Of a DNA stretch of 7,541 bases, positions 1 through 5,360 are shown in pieces. Every line of letters starts with the position of its first letter. The first letter of the stretch is position 1. The notes under the pieces were generated by a model. That model was given only the letters and a program-made list of their open reading frames with translations, did not search any database and was not told the origin of the DNA. The DNA comes from Methanosarcinales archaeon (GTDB lineage Archaea; Halobacteriota; Methanosarcinia; Methanosarcinales; Methanogasteraceae): NCBI GenBank assembly GCA_003661105.1, contig QMVM01000095.1, forward strand, positions 1 to 7,541, read 5' to 3'. Both the position numbers and the translations under genes were made by a program.

Positions 1-90
1 GTCTGTTACCAGACTGGGTGCGGGGTTCAGTTCTGAGGTGGTGGCTAGCCTTTCCTCAGGCTGGATTTTCACCAGCTGGCGAGTATGAAT
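1..90 (+). mobile_element. Possible 3' end of an IS200/IS605-type (TnpB) element
   Basis: The frame starting at base 2 is open from the window edge to a TGA at 86-88, and its translation reads like a short protein tail (it includes LGAGFSSEVVASLSSGW). The DNA is rich in short inverted repeats: ACCAGACTGGGT near 8-19, a CTGAGG/CCTCAG pair near 33-60, and CCAGCTGG near 72-79. Archaeal tnpB genes often overlap a structured 3' RNA and element end of this style. The edge of the repeat arm lies only two bases after the TGA, as if an element had inserted next to or into that repeat. This is pattern resemblance only. No transposase motif is visible because the body of the gene would lie upstream of the window. 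It could equally be an unrelated gene end or a structured intergenic segment. Confidence 0.25.
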
Positions 91-267
91 TTATCTCGGC
101 ACTCCAGTGAAATCGGTGTTAATTTGTGGCTAGAATAGTATCAGCCACAGATTAACGCAGATGGACACAGATTAGCGGTGTAAATCACTTTTCAGATCGA
201 TAGTACTCCATTAGGGCAGTTGTGGTTGCGTAATACAATCCGACGTTCCCAGAAAATAATAAGAAGA
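91..267 (+). repeat. Left arm of a 177-bp long inverted repeat
   Basis: Read forward from 91, this arm matches the reverse complement of 7365-7541 with about 10 mismatches and no gaps in 177 bases (hand alignment, roughly 94%). It contains a 14-bp hairpin and several copies of a CACAGATTA-type motif. Its inner end is in the promoter region of rfcS. Its outer end coincides with the end of the hairpin-rich block at 1-90. The substitutions are scattered rather than clustered, which suggests two copies of one dispersed repeat family that have diverged, not a very recent duplication. No gene is visible between 91 and the rfcS start at 368 other than the repeat itself and the promoter. Confidence 0.93.
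118..156. repeat. Hairpin inside the left repeat arm
   Basis: GTTAATTTGTGGCT (118-131) pairs with AGCCACAGATTAAC (143-156) across an 11-base loop. There is one T opposite G, which would be a wobble pair in RNA. The matching hairpin in the right arm is perfect, so the structure is kept between the copies. The same CACAGATTA word occurs again at 166-174, 20 bases after the copy at 146-154. The element could be a protein-binding site or a recombination substrate. Its position, far upstream of rfcS, does not suggest a terminator for any visible gene. Confidence 0.8.
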
Positions 268-317
268 CTCTTGAGCCACCCCCGGAGACTTGACCGCCAC
301 TGGCAGACGAACCCTTA

Positions 318-328
318 AGAATATAACC
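318..328 (+). promoter_or_regulatory. TATA-like box for the rfcS operon
   Basis: AAGAATATAAC is A/T-rich and sits about 30 bases before the GGAGG site at 356-360. That spacing places transcription start near 345-352, with a short leader. A second A/T run at 332-339 (AATATATT) is an alternative, but it would put the start of the message on top of the ribosome site. Either choice excludes translation beginning at the upstream TTG at 290. Confidence 0.45.
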
Positions 329-355
329 GACAATATATTCACATATTCACCACGC

Positions 356-360
356 GGAGG
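356..360 (+). promoter_or_regulatory. Shine-Dalgarno site deciding the rfcS start
   Basis: GGAGG is followed by seven bases and then the codon ATC at 368. Starting there gives the N-terminus (M)KQEIWIEKYRPK, the usual beginning of archaeal RFC small subunits. No ATG or GTG lies in frame between this site and the conserved WIEKYRP box. The site therefore marks 368 as the start even though the codon is non-canonical. Confidence 0.7.
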
Positions 361-367
361 GTTTTCT

Positions 368-1336
368 ATCAAACAGGAGATATGGATCGAGAAGTACCGG
401 CCAAAGATGCTGGCGGATGTGGTAGGGCAGGATAACGCAATCGGTCGGTTGGTTTCGTACGTGCACACAAGGAATCTACCGCACCTCATGTTCACAGGTC
501 CGCCCGGGGTCGGCAAGACCGCATCAGCAGTATCCATAGCAAGGGAGCTATTCGGAGATACATGGCACTCCAATTTCACTGAATTAAATGCAAGCGACGA
601 GCGCGGCATCGATGTGGTGCGCCACAAGATCAAGAACTTTGCACGAACATCGCCTGTCGGGGACGCCGAATTCAAAATCATCTTTTTAGACGAGGCAGAT
701 GCCCTGACCGGCGATGCCCAGTCCGCGCTTCGCAGAACGATGGAGCGGTATACTAGAACATGCCGGTTCATTCTGTCATGCAATTATTCATCGAGAATTA
801 TAGAGCCAATTCAATCGAGATGTGCGGTCTACCGGTTCGGTCCGATCACGGACGAGGCGGTCGTGAAAAGGGTCAAGTACATCGCTGACTGCGAACACCT
901 CGATATCACGGACGACGGAATCGATGCAGTCAAATACGTGGCACGTGGTGACATGCGCAAGGCGATTAATGCGTTGCAGGCTGCCGCAATGCTCGGCACA
1001 GCGATCGATCGCGATAGCATATACCAGATAACAGCGACCGCGCGCCCTGAGGAGATTGAAAAGCTCATCCTTGATGCATACAACGGGGATTTTGCAGAAT
1101 CCCGCAAAAAATTGGACGATTTGTTAACCAGACAGGGACTGTCCGGAGAAGACGTAGTCGGGCAGATATACCGGGCAATGTTCGATGTCGGAGAGATCCC
1201 TGATCGCAAAAAGGTTGAATTGATAGATAAAATTGGAGAAATTGATTTCAGAATCACAGAAGGTGCGAACGAGCGAATACAACTTGATGCGCTCCTTGCA
1301 CGGTTTGTGCTATCTGGAGGAACTTACAATGACTGA
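368..1336 (+). CDS. rfcS: Replication factor C small subunit (clamp loader ATPase)
   Basis: RfcS is the AAA+ subunit that, with the large subunit, opens the PCNA sliding clamp and loads it on primed DNA during replication and repair. Counting from codon 368, the 322-residue product shows the N-terminal box EIWIEKYRPK (4-13), Walker A GPPGVGKT (44-51), the NASDERG segment (74-80), Walker B IIFLDEAD (104-111), sensor 1 around SCN (137-139), and the SRC arginine-finger motif (150-152). The C-terminal collar region follows and the length is normal for the family. No intein is present, although archaeal RFC genes often carry one at Walker A. The start is odd: the best position carries ATC rather than ATG, preceded by GGAGG seven bases upstream. 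The next in-frame ATG, at 407, would cut off the conserved box. An upstream TTG at 290 is open but probably lies before the transcript start. The end overlaps the next gene by 8 bp, so the two are co-translated. Confidence 0.96.
   Translation: MKQEIWIEKYRPKMLADVVGQDNAIGRLVSYVHTRNLPHLMFTGPPGVGKTASAVSIARELFGDTWHSNFTELNASDERGIDVVRHKIKNFARTSPVGDAEFKIIFLDEADALTGDAQSALRRTMERYTRTCRFILSCNYSSRIIEPIQSRCAVYRFGPITDEAVVKRVKYIADCEHLDITDDGIDAVKYVARGDMRKAINALQAAAMLGTAIDRDSIYQITATARPEEIEKLILDAYNGDFAESRKKLDDLLTRQGLSGEDVVGQIYRAMFDVGEIPDRKKVELIDKIGEIDFRITEGANERIQLDALLARFVLSGGTYND
1316..1320 (+). promoter_or_regulatory. Shine-Dalgarno site for the KaiC-like gene, inside rfcS
   Basis: GGAGG lies eight bases before ATG 1329, within the last codons of rfcS. 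It selects 1329 over an in-frame upstream start at 1233 (about 32 codons earlier) whose extra residues are only rfcS sequence read in another frame. The arrangement points to translational coupling of the two genes. Confidence 0.8.
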
Positions 1337-2057
1337 TAAAGTACCTACTGGAGTGCCGGGATTTGATGAACTGTGTGATGGCGGGCTGGTGAGGGACCGG
1401 ACATATCTGCTCTCAGGAACATCCGGTACCGGAAAAACAAACTTTGCGTTCCAGTTCCTGCACAACGGAGCCACGCAGTACAACGAACCTGGCATCTTTA
1501 TTGCAACCGAGGAACGCCCCGAGTACCTGCGGGAGAATCTGTCGAGATTCGGATGGGATATGCAGTCGCTTGAGGACGAGGGGAAACTTGCGATCATCGA
1601 TGCGTGTTCCACAAAGATCGGGATCCCGTCGCAGGAACGATACGTGGATGTGCGCCCATTCGATATGCGTGCGCTCCTCGACCAGGTCATCACGATACAG
1701 GATGAGATCGGCGCGAAACGCGCGGTGATCGATTCGAGCACGTCCATCGGATTTAATCTTCAGGACCCTGCACGGATCAGGATAGAACTGCTCAAACTGA
1801 GTACAACCCTCGAGATTCTCGGTCTGACATCGCTTATGACCTGCGAGATCGTTGATGACGACCTGTACAGCAGATTCGGTGTCGAGAATTTCGTGACCGA
1901 CGGTACGATCCTGCTGTACAATAAGCGGGAGGATAACACGCGTGTCCGCAGCATGGAGATATTCAAGATGCGCGGATCAGATCACAAGAAAGGCATCTAT
2001 CCGTATGAGATCACATCAGATGGAATAGTCATCTATCCGCGCGAAGAGGTCTACTGA
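1329..2057 (+). CDS. KaiC/RadA-family single-domain ATPase
   Basis: This 242-residue protein is a single RecA-fold domain of the archaeal KaiC-like family (RAD55-type ATPases). It opens with the family's VPTGVPGFDELCDGGL segment (5-20), then has Walker A GTSGTGKT (30-37), a paired acidic ATEE motif (59-62) matching the KaiC catalytic glutamates, and Walker B AVID (132-135). The end (KMRGSDHKKGIYPYEI, then GIVIYP) is also typical. Family members bind and hydrolyse ATP and are thought to act in signalling, motility control or recombination-related roles. The specific role is not known for single-domain archaeal copies, and no partner is obvious here. Its ATG overlaps the stop of rfcS by 8 bp (ATGACTGA), so expression is tied to the clamp loader. 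It is not RadA, because it lacks the N-terminal helix-hairpin-helix domain, and not true KaiC, because there is only one domain. Confidence 0.9.
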   Translation: MTDKVPTGVPGFDELCDGGLVRDRTYLLSGTSGTGKTNFAFQFLHNGATQYNEPGIFIATEERPEYLRENLSRFGWDMQSLEDEGKLAIIDACSTKIGIPSQERYVDVRPFDMRALLDQVITIQDEIGAKRAVIDSSTSIGFNLQDPARIRIELLKLSTTLEILGLTSLMTCEIVDDDLYSRFGVENFVTDGTILLYNKREDNTRVRSMEIFKMRGSDHKKGIYPYEITSDGIVIYPREEVY

Positions 2058-2077
2058 GGCATACCGGGAAATGGGAG

Positions 2078-3148
2078 ATGCGCCTCCACAACCTCTTTCA
2101 CCTCGACCCGTCGGAACCGATATTCCTCGCCGAAAATAGTTTCAGCGATCAGAGAGAAGCGTTACTCACAGAGAACTACCTTAACGAATTCGAGAACATC
2201 GGCGGCAATGCCGCTACCCGTAAGGGTGTGGATGGAGTGTTATGGCTGACCGAGCACGGAATTCCGATCGCTATCGCAGTTTACGTGCATTCGCAAGGCA
2301 TCGAACACTGGCTCGTGCTCACGAACGTGGTTTCGAAGGATGAGCGGTTTTCAGAAAGAGTGTCTGGTATCTTCGGAAGCGGCAGCGAAGAGATTGAAAC
2401 AGATGCGCCTGATATACGCAGTGCACTGATCGAATATTATTCCATCTTCCTTGTGAACCAGTGGCTATGCGAATCGTGCGCACGCGAAGATATGCCGTAC
2501 CTTGATCTCGGCGTCTTTGCAGGGGTGCGTGAAATGATCCACAATAGGTTGGGGGACGAATCACTGGAAAATGGCGCGGACTGTAGACCCGAGGAACGGA
2601 GCGAGCAACTATCGCACCTTCTCCGCGAGATCAGGGACAAGATCGCGCTTGACCTATCCGGCGCAGACGCACTCGAGATATGCTGTGGAGATGGTAGCGC
2701 CACTGCTGCGCTACGCGATCTCGGATGCGACCCGATCTGCATCGACTATGACAAATGCGACATCTGCGACGGGCTTAAGAGCGGGCAACTCCGCGATGAG
2801 CGGTCGATCGTTCTTGATGCCACAGAACTGTCATTGTTCTTTGATCGGGAGTTTGACTGCGTGGCAGGGTTCATGGTAGGTCCGATCCAGCCATTCAACG
2901 AGGATATGTGGGCATCGATCCTGCGCGAGTCTGTCAAGGTAGTACGGACTGGCGGGATACTAATCTTTACGTTTCATAGTGGTGAAGAACTTGGATTCGC
3001 TTACAAGGTACTCGAGGGTTGCGGGGTTTTTGGGGAGGCGTTTGAGAATCCCCCTGACACGGAATCACCAGCAGGACGGGCGATTACCGGCTATGACCGG
3101 TGGGTGTATGCCGGCAGGTGGGACGGTCATTCACCGCCAGCTTTATAG
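2078..3148 (+). CDS. SAM-dependent methyltransferase with unrecognised N-terminal half
   Basis: The C-terminal half of this 356-residue protein is a class I (Rossmann) methyltransferase domain. Motif I is LEICCGDGSAT (199-209), an acidic strand end follows at CIDYD (221-225), DATE is at 247-250, FDCVAGF is near 259-265, and a later strand is at GGILIFTFH (292-300). The substrate is unknown. I do not recognise the first ~180 residues; they look like a soluble alpha/beta region. Cysteines are frequent, including CESC (131-134) and CDIC (227-230), which could bind metal. The gene starts 20 bases after the KaiC-like stop, so it probably belongs to the same transcript. Its ribosome site is poor: the nearest purine run abuts the ATG. 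Stop is TAG. The last residues (GRWDGHSPPAL) look less conserved in character than the WVYAGRW before them. The methyltransferase fold is secure; any target is speculation. Confidence 0.82.
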   Translation: MRLHNLFHLDPSEPIFLAENSFSDQREALLTENYLNEFENIGGNAATRKGVDGVLWLTEHGIPIAIAVYVHSQGIEHWLVLTNVVSKDERFSERVSGIFGSGSEEIETDAPDIRSALIEYYSIFLVNQWLCESCAREDMPYLDLGVFAGVREMIHNRLGDESLENGADCRPEERSEQLSHLLREIRDKIALDLSGADALEICCGDGSATAALRDLGCDPICIDYDKCDICDGLKSGQLRDERSIVLDATELSLFFDREFDCVAGFMVGPIQPFNEDMWASILRESVKVVRTGGILIFTFHSGEELGFAYKVLEGCGVFGEAFENPPDTESPAGRAITGYDRWVYAGRWDGHSPPAL

Positions 3149-3164
3149 CAGATTCTTGGAATAT

Positions 3165-3368
3165 ATGATCACGATGCCAGTAATAGAAGTAAGCAACGAG
3201 ACCCTGCGTCAGCTCGACCATCTACGCATCCGGATGCAGGTATCCAGTTACGACGAGGTGATCAGGCATCTTACCGGGATGGAATATGTAAGACCGGTAT
3301 ACATCAAGGATCCGGCGCCAGAGCAGAAACGTCCGGATGATGGGATCGGGATATATAAAGTAGAGTGA
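3165..3368 (+). CDS. Small ribbon-helix-helix-like (antitoxin-type) protein
   Basis: This 67-residue protein reads VIEVSNETLRQLDHLRIRMQ near its start and then SSYDEVIRHLTGME. This is the strand-helix-helix pattern of short archaeal DNA-binding or antitoxin-like proteins: a polar beta strand, a first helix, and a second helix opened by S-Y-D/E-x-V-I. The tail (from about residue 45) is charged and probably disordered. Such proteins usually dimerise and bind operator DNA, and some neutralise a partner toxin. No toxin gene follows, since the next gene is mfnB on its own promoter. The ATG at 3165 has a weak GGA five bases upstream; ATG 3174 (giving MPVIEV) is equally possible. It starts 16 bases after the methyltransferase stop, which suggests the same operon. 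Family assignment rests on a short pattern only. Confidence 0.72.
   Translation: MITMPVIEVSNETLRQLDHLRIRMQVSSYDEVIRHLTGMEYVRPVYIKDPAPEQKRPDDGIGIYKVE
3351..3358 (+). promoter_or_regulatory. Strong TATA-like box at the end of the small RHH gene
   Basis: ATATATAA lies within the last codons of the small RHH-like gene and is the best match to an archaeal TATA box in this region. It would start a message near 3378-3385, giving mfnB a leader of about 80 bases that contains both CACTGT/ACAGT repeats. It may be a second, upstream mfnB promoter, or chance A/T content in a coding tail. Confidence 0.35.
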
Positions 3369-3392
3369 GTACGGAGTGGCAGGGGGCAACGA

Positions 3393-3412
3393 CACTGTTA
3401 AATACAGACAGT
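3393..3412 (+). promoter_or_regulatory. Proximal mfnB promoter: TATA box between inverted half-sites
   Basis: TTAAATA at 3398-3404 is a plausible TATA box; start of transcription would fall near 3425-3432. CACTGT (3393-3398) and ACAGT (3408-3412) flank it as inverted half-sites, so a regulator bound here would cover the TATA box. The same half-sites recur closer together at 3431-3445. Confidence 0.5.
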
Positions 3413-3430
3413 ACGATGATTTCATTATTA

Positions 3431-3445
3431 CACTGTCGAACAGTG
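3431..3445. promoter_or_regulatory. Perfect palindrome in the mfnB leader, candidate operator
   Basis: CACTGT-CGA-ACAGTG is a perfect 6-bp inverted repeat with a 3-base centre. It sits at or just after the predicted transcription start and nine bases before the GGAGG ribosome site at 3454-3458. It repeats the half-sites around the TATA box. It could be an operator for a dimeric repressor. It is too short and has too tight a loop to be a convincing RNA switch. Confidence 0.5.
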
Positions 3446-3464
3446 CAATCATTGGAGGCATATT

Positions 3465-4163
3465 ATGAAACTACTGGTTAGCCCGATCAACCCGACCGAG
3501 GCAAAGGCTGCACTTTACGGCGGTGCTGATATTGTCGATGTTAAGAATCCGAAAGAAGGCTCACTTGGTGCGAATTTCCCGTGGGTGATCCGCGCGGTCA
3601 TTGAGGCGATAGAATCCAAAAAGCCGGTCAGCGCAACGATTGGCGATTTTAATTTCAAACCGGGTACGGCATCGCTTGCTGCACTTGGTGCTGCCACGTC
3701 CGGCGCTGATTATATCAAGATTGGATTATATGACATCCAGACCACAGATCAGGCAGAAGAACTGTTGTCAAATGTTGTGCAGTCGATAAAAGGATACGAT
3801 CCAAACAAATTTGCGGTAGCAGCCGCGTATGCAGATTATAGGCGTATTAATTCCATTTCACCACTGTTGCTTCCCGAGGTTGGCGCGAAGGTCGGTGCCG
3901 ATGTGGTGATGATCGATACCGGCATCAAGGACGGCAAGTCACTCTTCGAGTTTATGGGCGAGGAAGAGTTGACCCGGTTTGTGGACGATGCACGCGATCT
4001 CGGTCTGACTACGGCACTTGCCGGAACGATCAAGTTTGAGGATCTGGACGTACTAAGGCGGATCAATCCTGACATCCTTGGGATCCGCGGAGTGGTCTGT
4101 GGTGGCGATCGAAACGATGAGATCAAGCAGGAACTGGTCGAGGAATTCAAGTCAAAGATGTGA
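3465..4163 (+). CDS. mfnB: (5-formylfuran-3-yl)methyl phosphate synthase (methanofuran biosynthesis)
   Basis: MfnB condenses two molecules of glyceraldehyde 3-phosphate to 4-(hydroxymethyl)-2-furancarboxaldehyde phosphate, the furan precursor of methanofuran, the C1 carrier of methanogenesis and its reverse. The 232-residue product is collinear with the known family (formerly DUF556), a TIM-barrel aldolase-like enzyme. It opens MKLLVSPINPTEAKAAL, carries DVKNPKEGSLGANFPW (25-40) with lysine 27, then KPGT (65-68) and GADYIKIGLY (80-89) with lysine 85, and DTGIKDGK (151-158) with lysine 155. Lysines 27 and 155 are the active-site residues discussed for the Methanocaldococcus enzyme. The end has GIRGVVCGGDRN (206-217), the phosphate-binding region. 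Start ATG 3465 is fixed by GGAGG at 3454-3458. The gene has its own promoter region with repeated CACTGT half-sites, so it is probably regulated apart from the rfcS cluster. Length and motifs are intact. Confidence 0.97.
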   Translation: MKLLVSPINPTEAKAALYGGADIVDVKNPKEGSLGANFPWVIRAVIEAIESKKPVSATIGDFNFKPGTASLAALGAATSGADYIKIGLYDIQTTDQAEELLSNVVQSIKGYDPNKFAVAAAYADYRRINSISPLLLPEVGAKVGADVVMIDTGIKDGKSLFEFMGEEELTRFVDDARDLGLTTALAGTIKFEDLDVLRRINPDILGIRGVVCGGDRNDEIKQELVEEFKSKM

Positions 4164-4307
4164 TCTGGTCTGGAGTGGTGGTTTCGTAACCGTGATAAAG
4201 GACTGGTATGAGTGACCGGGTGTGCATATAGCCACTCTGCAAACTCCTGTCTTGTAATCAAACCGATCCCCGCATAACTTATGACTACTATCGTGATGAG
4301 TAAGGTA

Positions 4308-4316
4308 TTTATAATA
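4308..4316 (+). promoter_or_regulatory. TATA box upstream of the beta-helix pseudogene
   Basis: TTTATAATA lies about 44 bases before ATG 4356 and predicts transcription start near 4336-4341, leaving a leader of roughly 15-20 bases. The promoter looks intact although the gene behind it is broken. The rest of 4164-4355 shows no gene or clear terminator on the plus strand. Confidence 0.5.
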
Positions 4317-4355
4317 TTGCGGTGTGTGGTGAGTATTACGCTGGACGCGGTTGTT

Positions 4356-5326
4356 ATGAAAAGACATGCTTCTGTAATCGAGTCTCATACTGGTTTGTAG
4401 ATGATGATGCTGAGCGCGGGCGCGCTCGCGATGCTGCGTGCATGCGCTGGTACCGCGGCGGGCGCGACGTGGATTGTGGATGATTCCGGAGGCGCGGGCG
4501 TGGACTATATGACGATACATGCGGCGGTGGATGCTGCGGGCGAGAGTGATACGATTGAGGTGCGGAGCGGGACGGATGCCCGAGACTGTGGCTGTGAACA
4601 AGCAACTCACGCTGATCGGCGAGGGCGCGGATGTGGTGACGGTGTGGGCGGCATCGGCAGGGGATCATGTCTGTAGGGTGACCGCGGATTATGTGAACAT
4701 CCGCGGGTTCACGGTGACTGGAGCAACTCACTACCAGTCTGGGATTTATCTCATCGATGCGGATCAGTGCAACATTTCTGATAACACCGCATCAGACAAT
4801 CACTACTACGGCATCTCCCTGCTCTATTCGAGCTACAACACGCTCACGAGTAACACCGTTTCGAACAACGATTATAGCATCCTTCTGGCTTCGAGCAATA
4901 ACACCCCCTACCACAACAATCACACCAACAACACATACGACAACGCCTATGACTATGATATCAACCAGTGGGACTCCGGGTTCGTTGGTAACTACTGGAG
5001 CGATTATAGGGAAAAATATCCTGATGCAGTAGAAATAGGTGGCAACGGAATCCGGAACATTCCGTAGGACATTCCCCGCGGCGAAAGCGCCGACCGCTTC
5101 CCGCTCATGCATCCGTGGATTGTCATTACGCTGCAGAAAGGCGACCTTGACGGCGACAACCAGATCACTCCCGCAGACTCAGTGATCGCACTTGCAATCG
5201 CAGTCGGCAGATGCCCGTGCGAGCCCGCGACGCTCACCGCCGCGGATGTTAGTGGCGGCGGGGCCTGTAACATCTCTCGACGCGCTCATTATCCTGCAGG
5301 CGGCAGCCGGGCGAATCGAGTTATAA
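4356..5326 (+). pseudogene. Broken secreted parallel beta-helix (NosD-like) protein with dockerin-like tail
   Basis: Joined across frames, the product reads as a surface protein. A signal-like N-terminus (MKRHASVI, then MMMLSAGALAML) is followed by ATWIVDDSGGAGVDY and a segment typical of archaeal NosD/right-handed beta-helix proteins (VNKQLTLIGEGADVV, FTVTGAT). Three or four short helix coils follow (GIYL, NISDNT, YGISL, NTVSNN), then a GNYWSDY motif. The tail after LMHPWIVI has two dockerin-type calcium loops: DLDGDNQITPAD and a poorer one, DVSGGG then VTSLD. Such proteins bind carbohydrate or partner cohesins outside the cell. Lesions are an in-frame TAG at 4398, an extra base within 4572-4580 (frame 0 to frame 1), TAG at 5065 where relatives have a residue after a proline (likely Tyr), and an extra G in the run 5260-5263. 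The final frame ends in TAA at 5324-5326. The second calcium loop also has Gly where Asp is expected. Sequencing error could explain some lesions, but four in one gene suggest decay. Confidence 0.8.
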
Positions 5327-5360
5327 GCTATCCACGGTTCACAGCATCCGGGCATCCCAG

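Noticed and set aside
211..783. A 190-residue minus-strand frame opposite the rfcS start
   Set aside because: It is antisense to the conserved RfcS coding sequence and has no family resemblance of its own. Only its last residues, in the repeat arm, have a counterpart.
3146..3148. Amber read-through at the end of the methyltransferase
   Set aside because: The downstream frame gives no family-like sequence and overlaps the small RHH-like gene in another frame. The protein is already complete at WVYAGRW.
3836..4261. A minus-strand frame beginning with a protein-like ITRQEFAEWLYAHP segment downstream of mfnB
   Set aside because: After about 30 residues it runs antisense through mfnB and becomes serine/proline-rich shadow sequence. 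No promoter or ribosome site supports it. A tiny gene remnant at 4164-4261 cannot be excluded but is not supported.
4401..5067. Two separate genes, 4401-4676 and 4519-5067, as the open frames suggest
   Set aside because: The protein-like parts of the two frames join end to end at about 4575 into one beta-helix protein, so they are pieces of one frameshifted gene rather than two genes.
5327..5360. Bidirectional terminator between the converging pseudogene and protease
   Set aside because: The 34-base gap has no clear stem or T-run on either strand.
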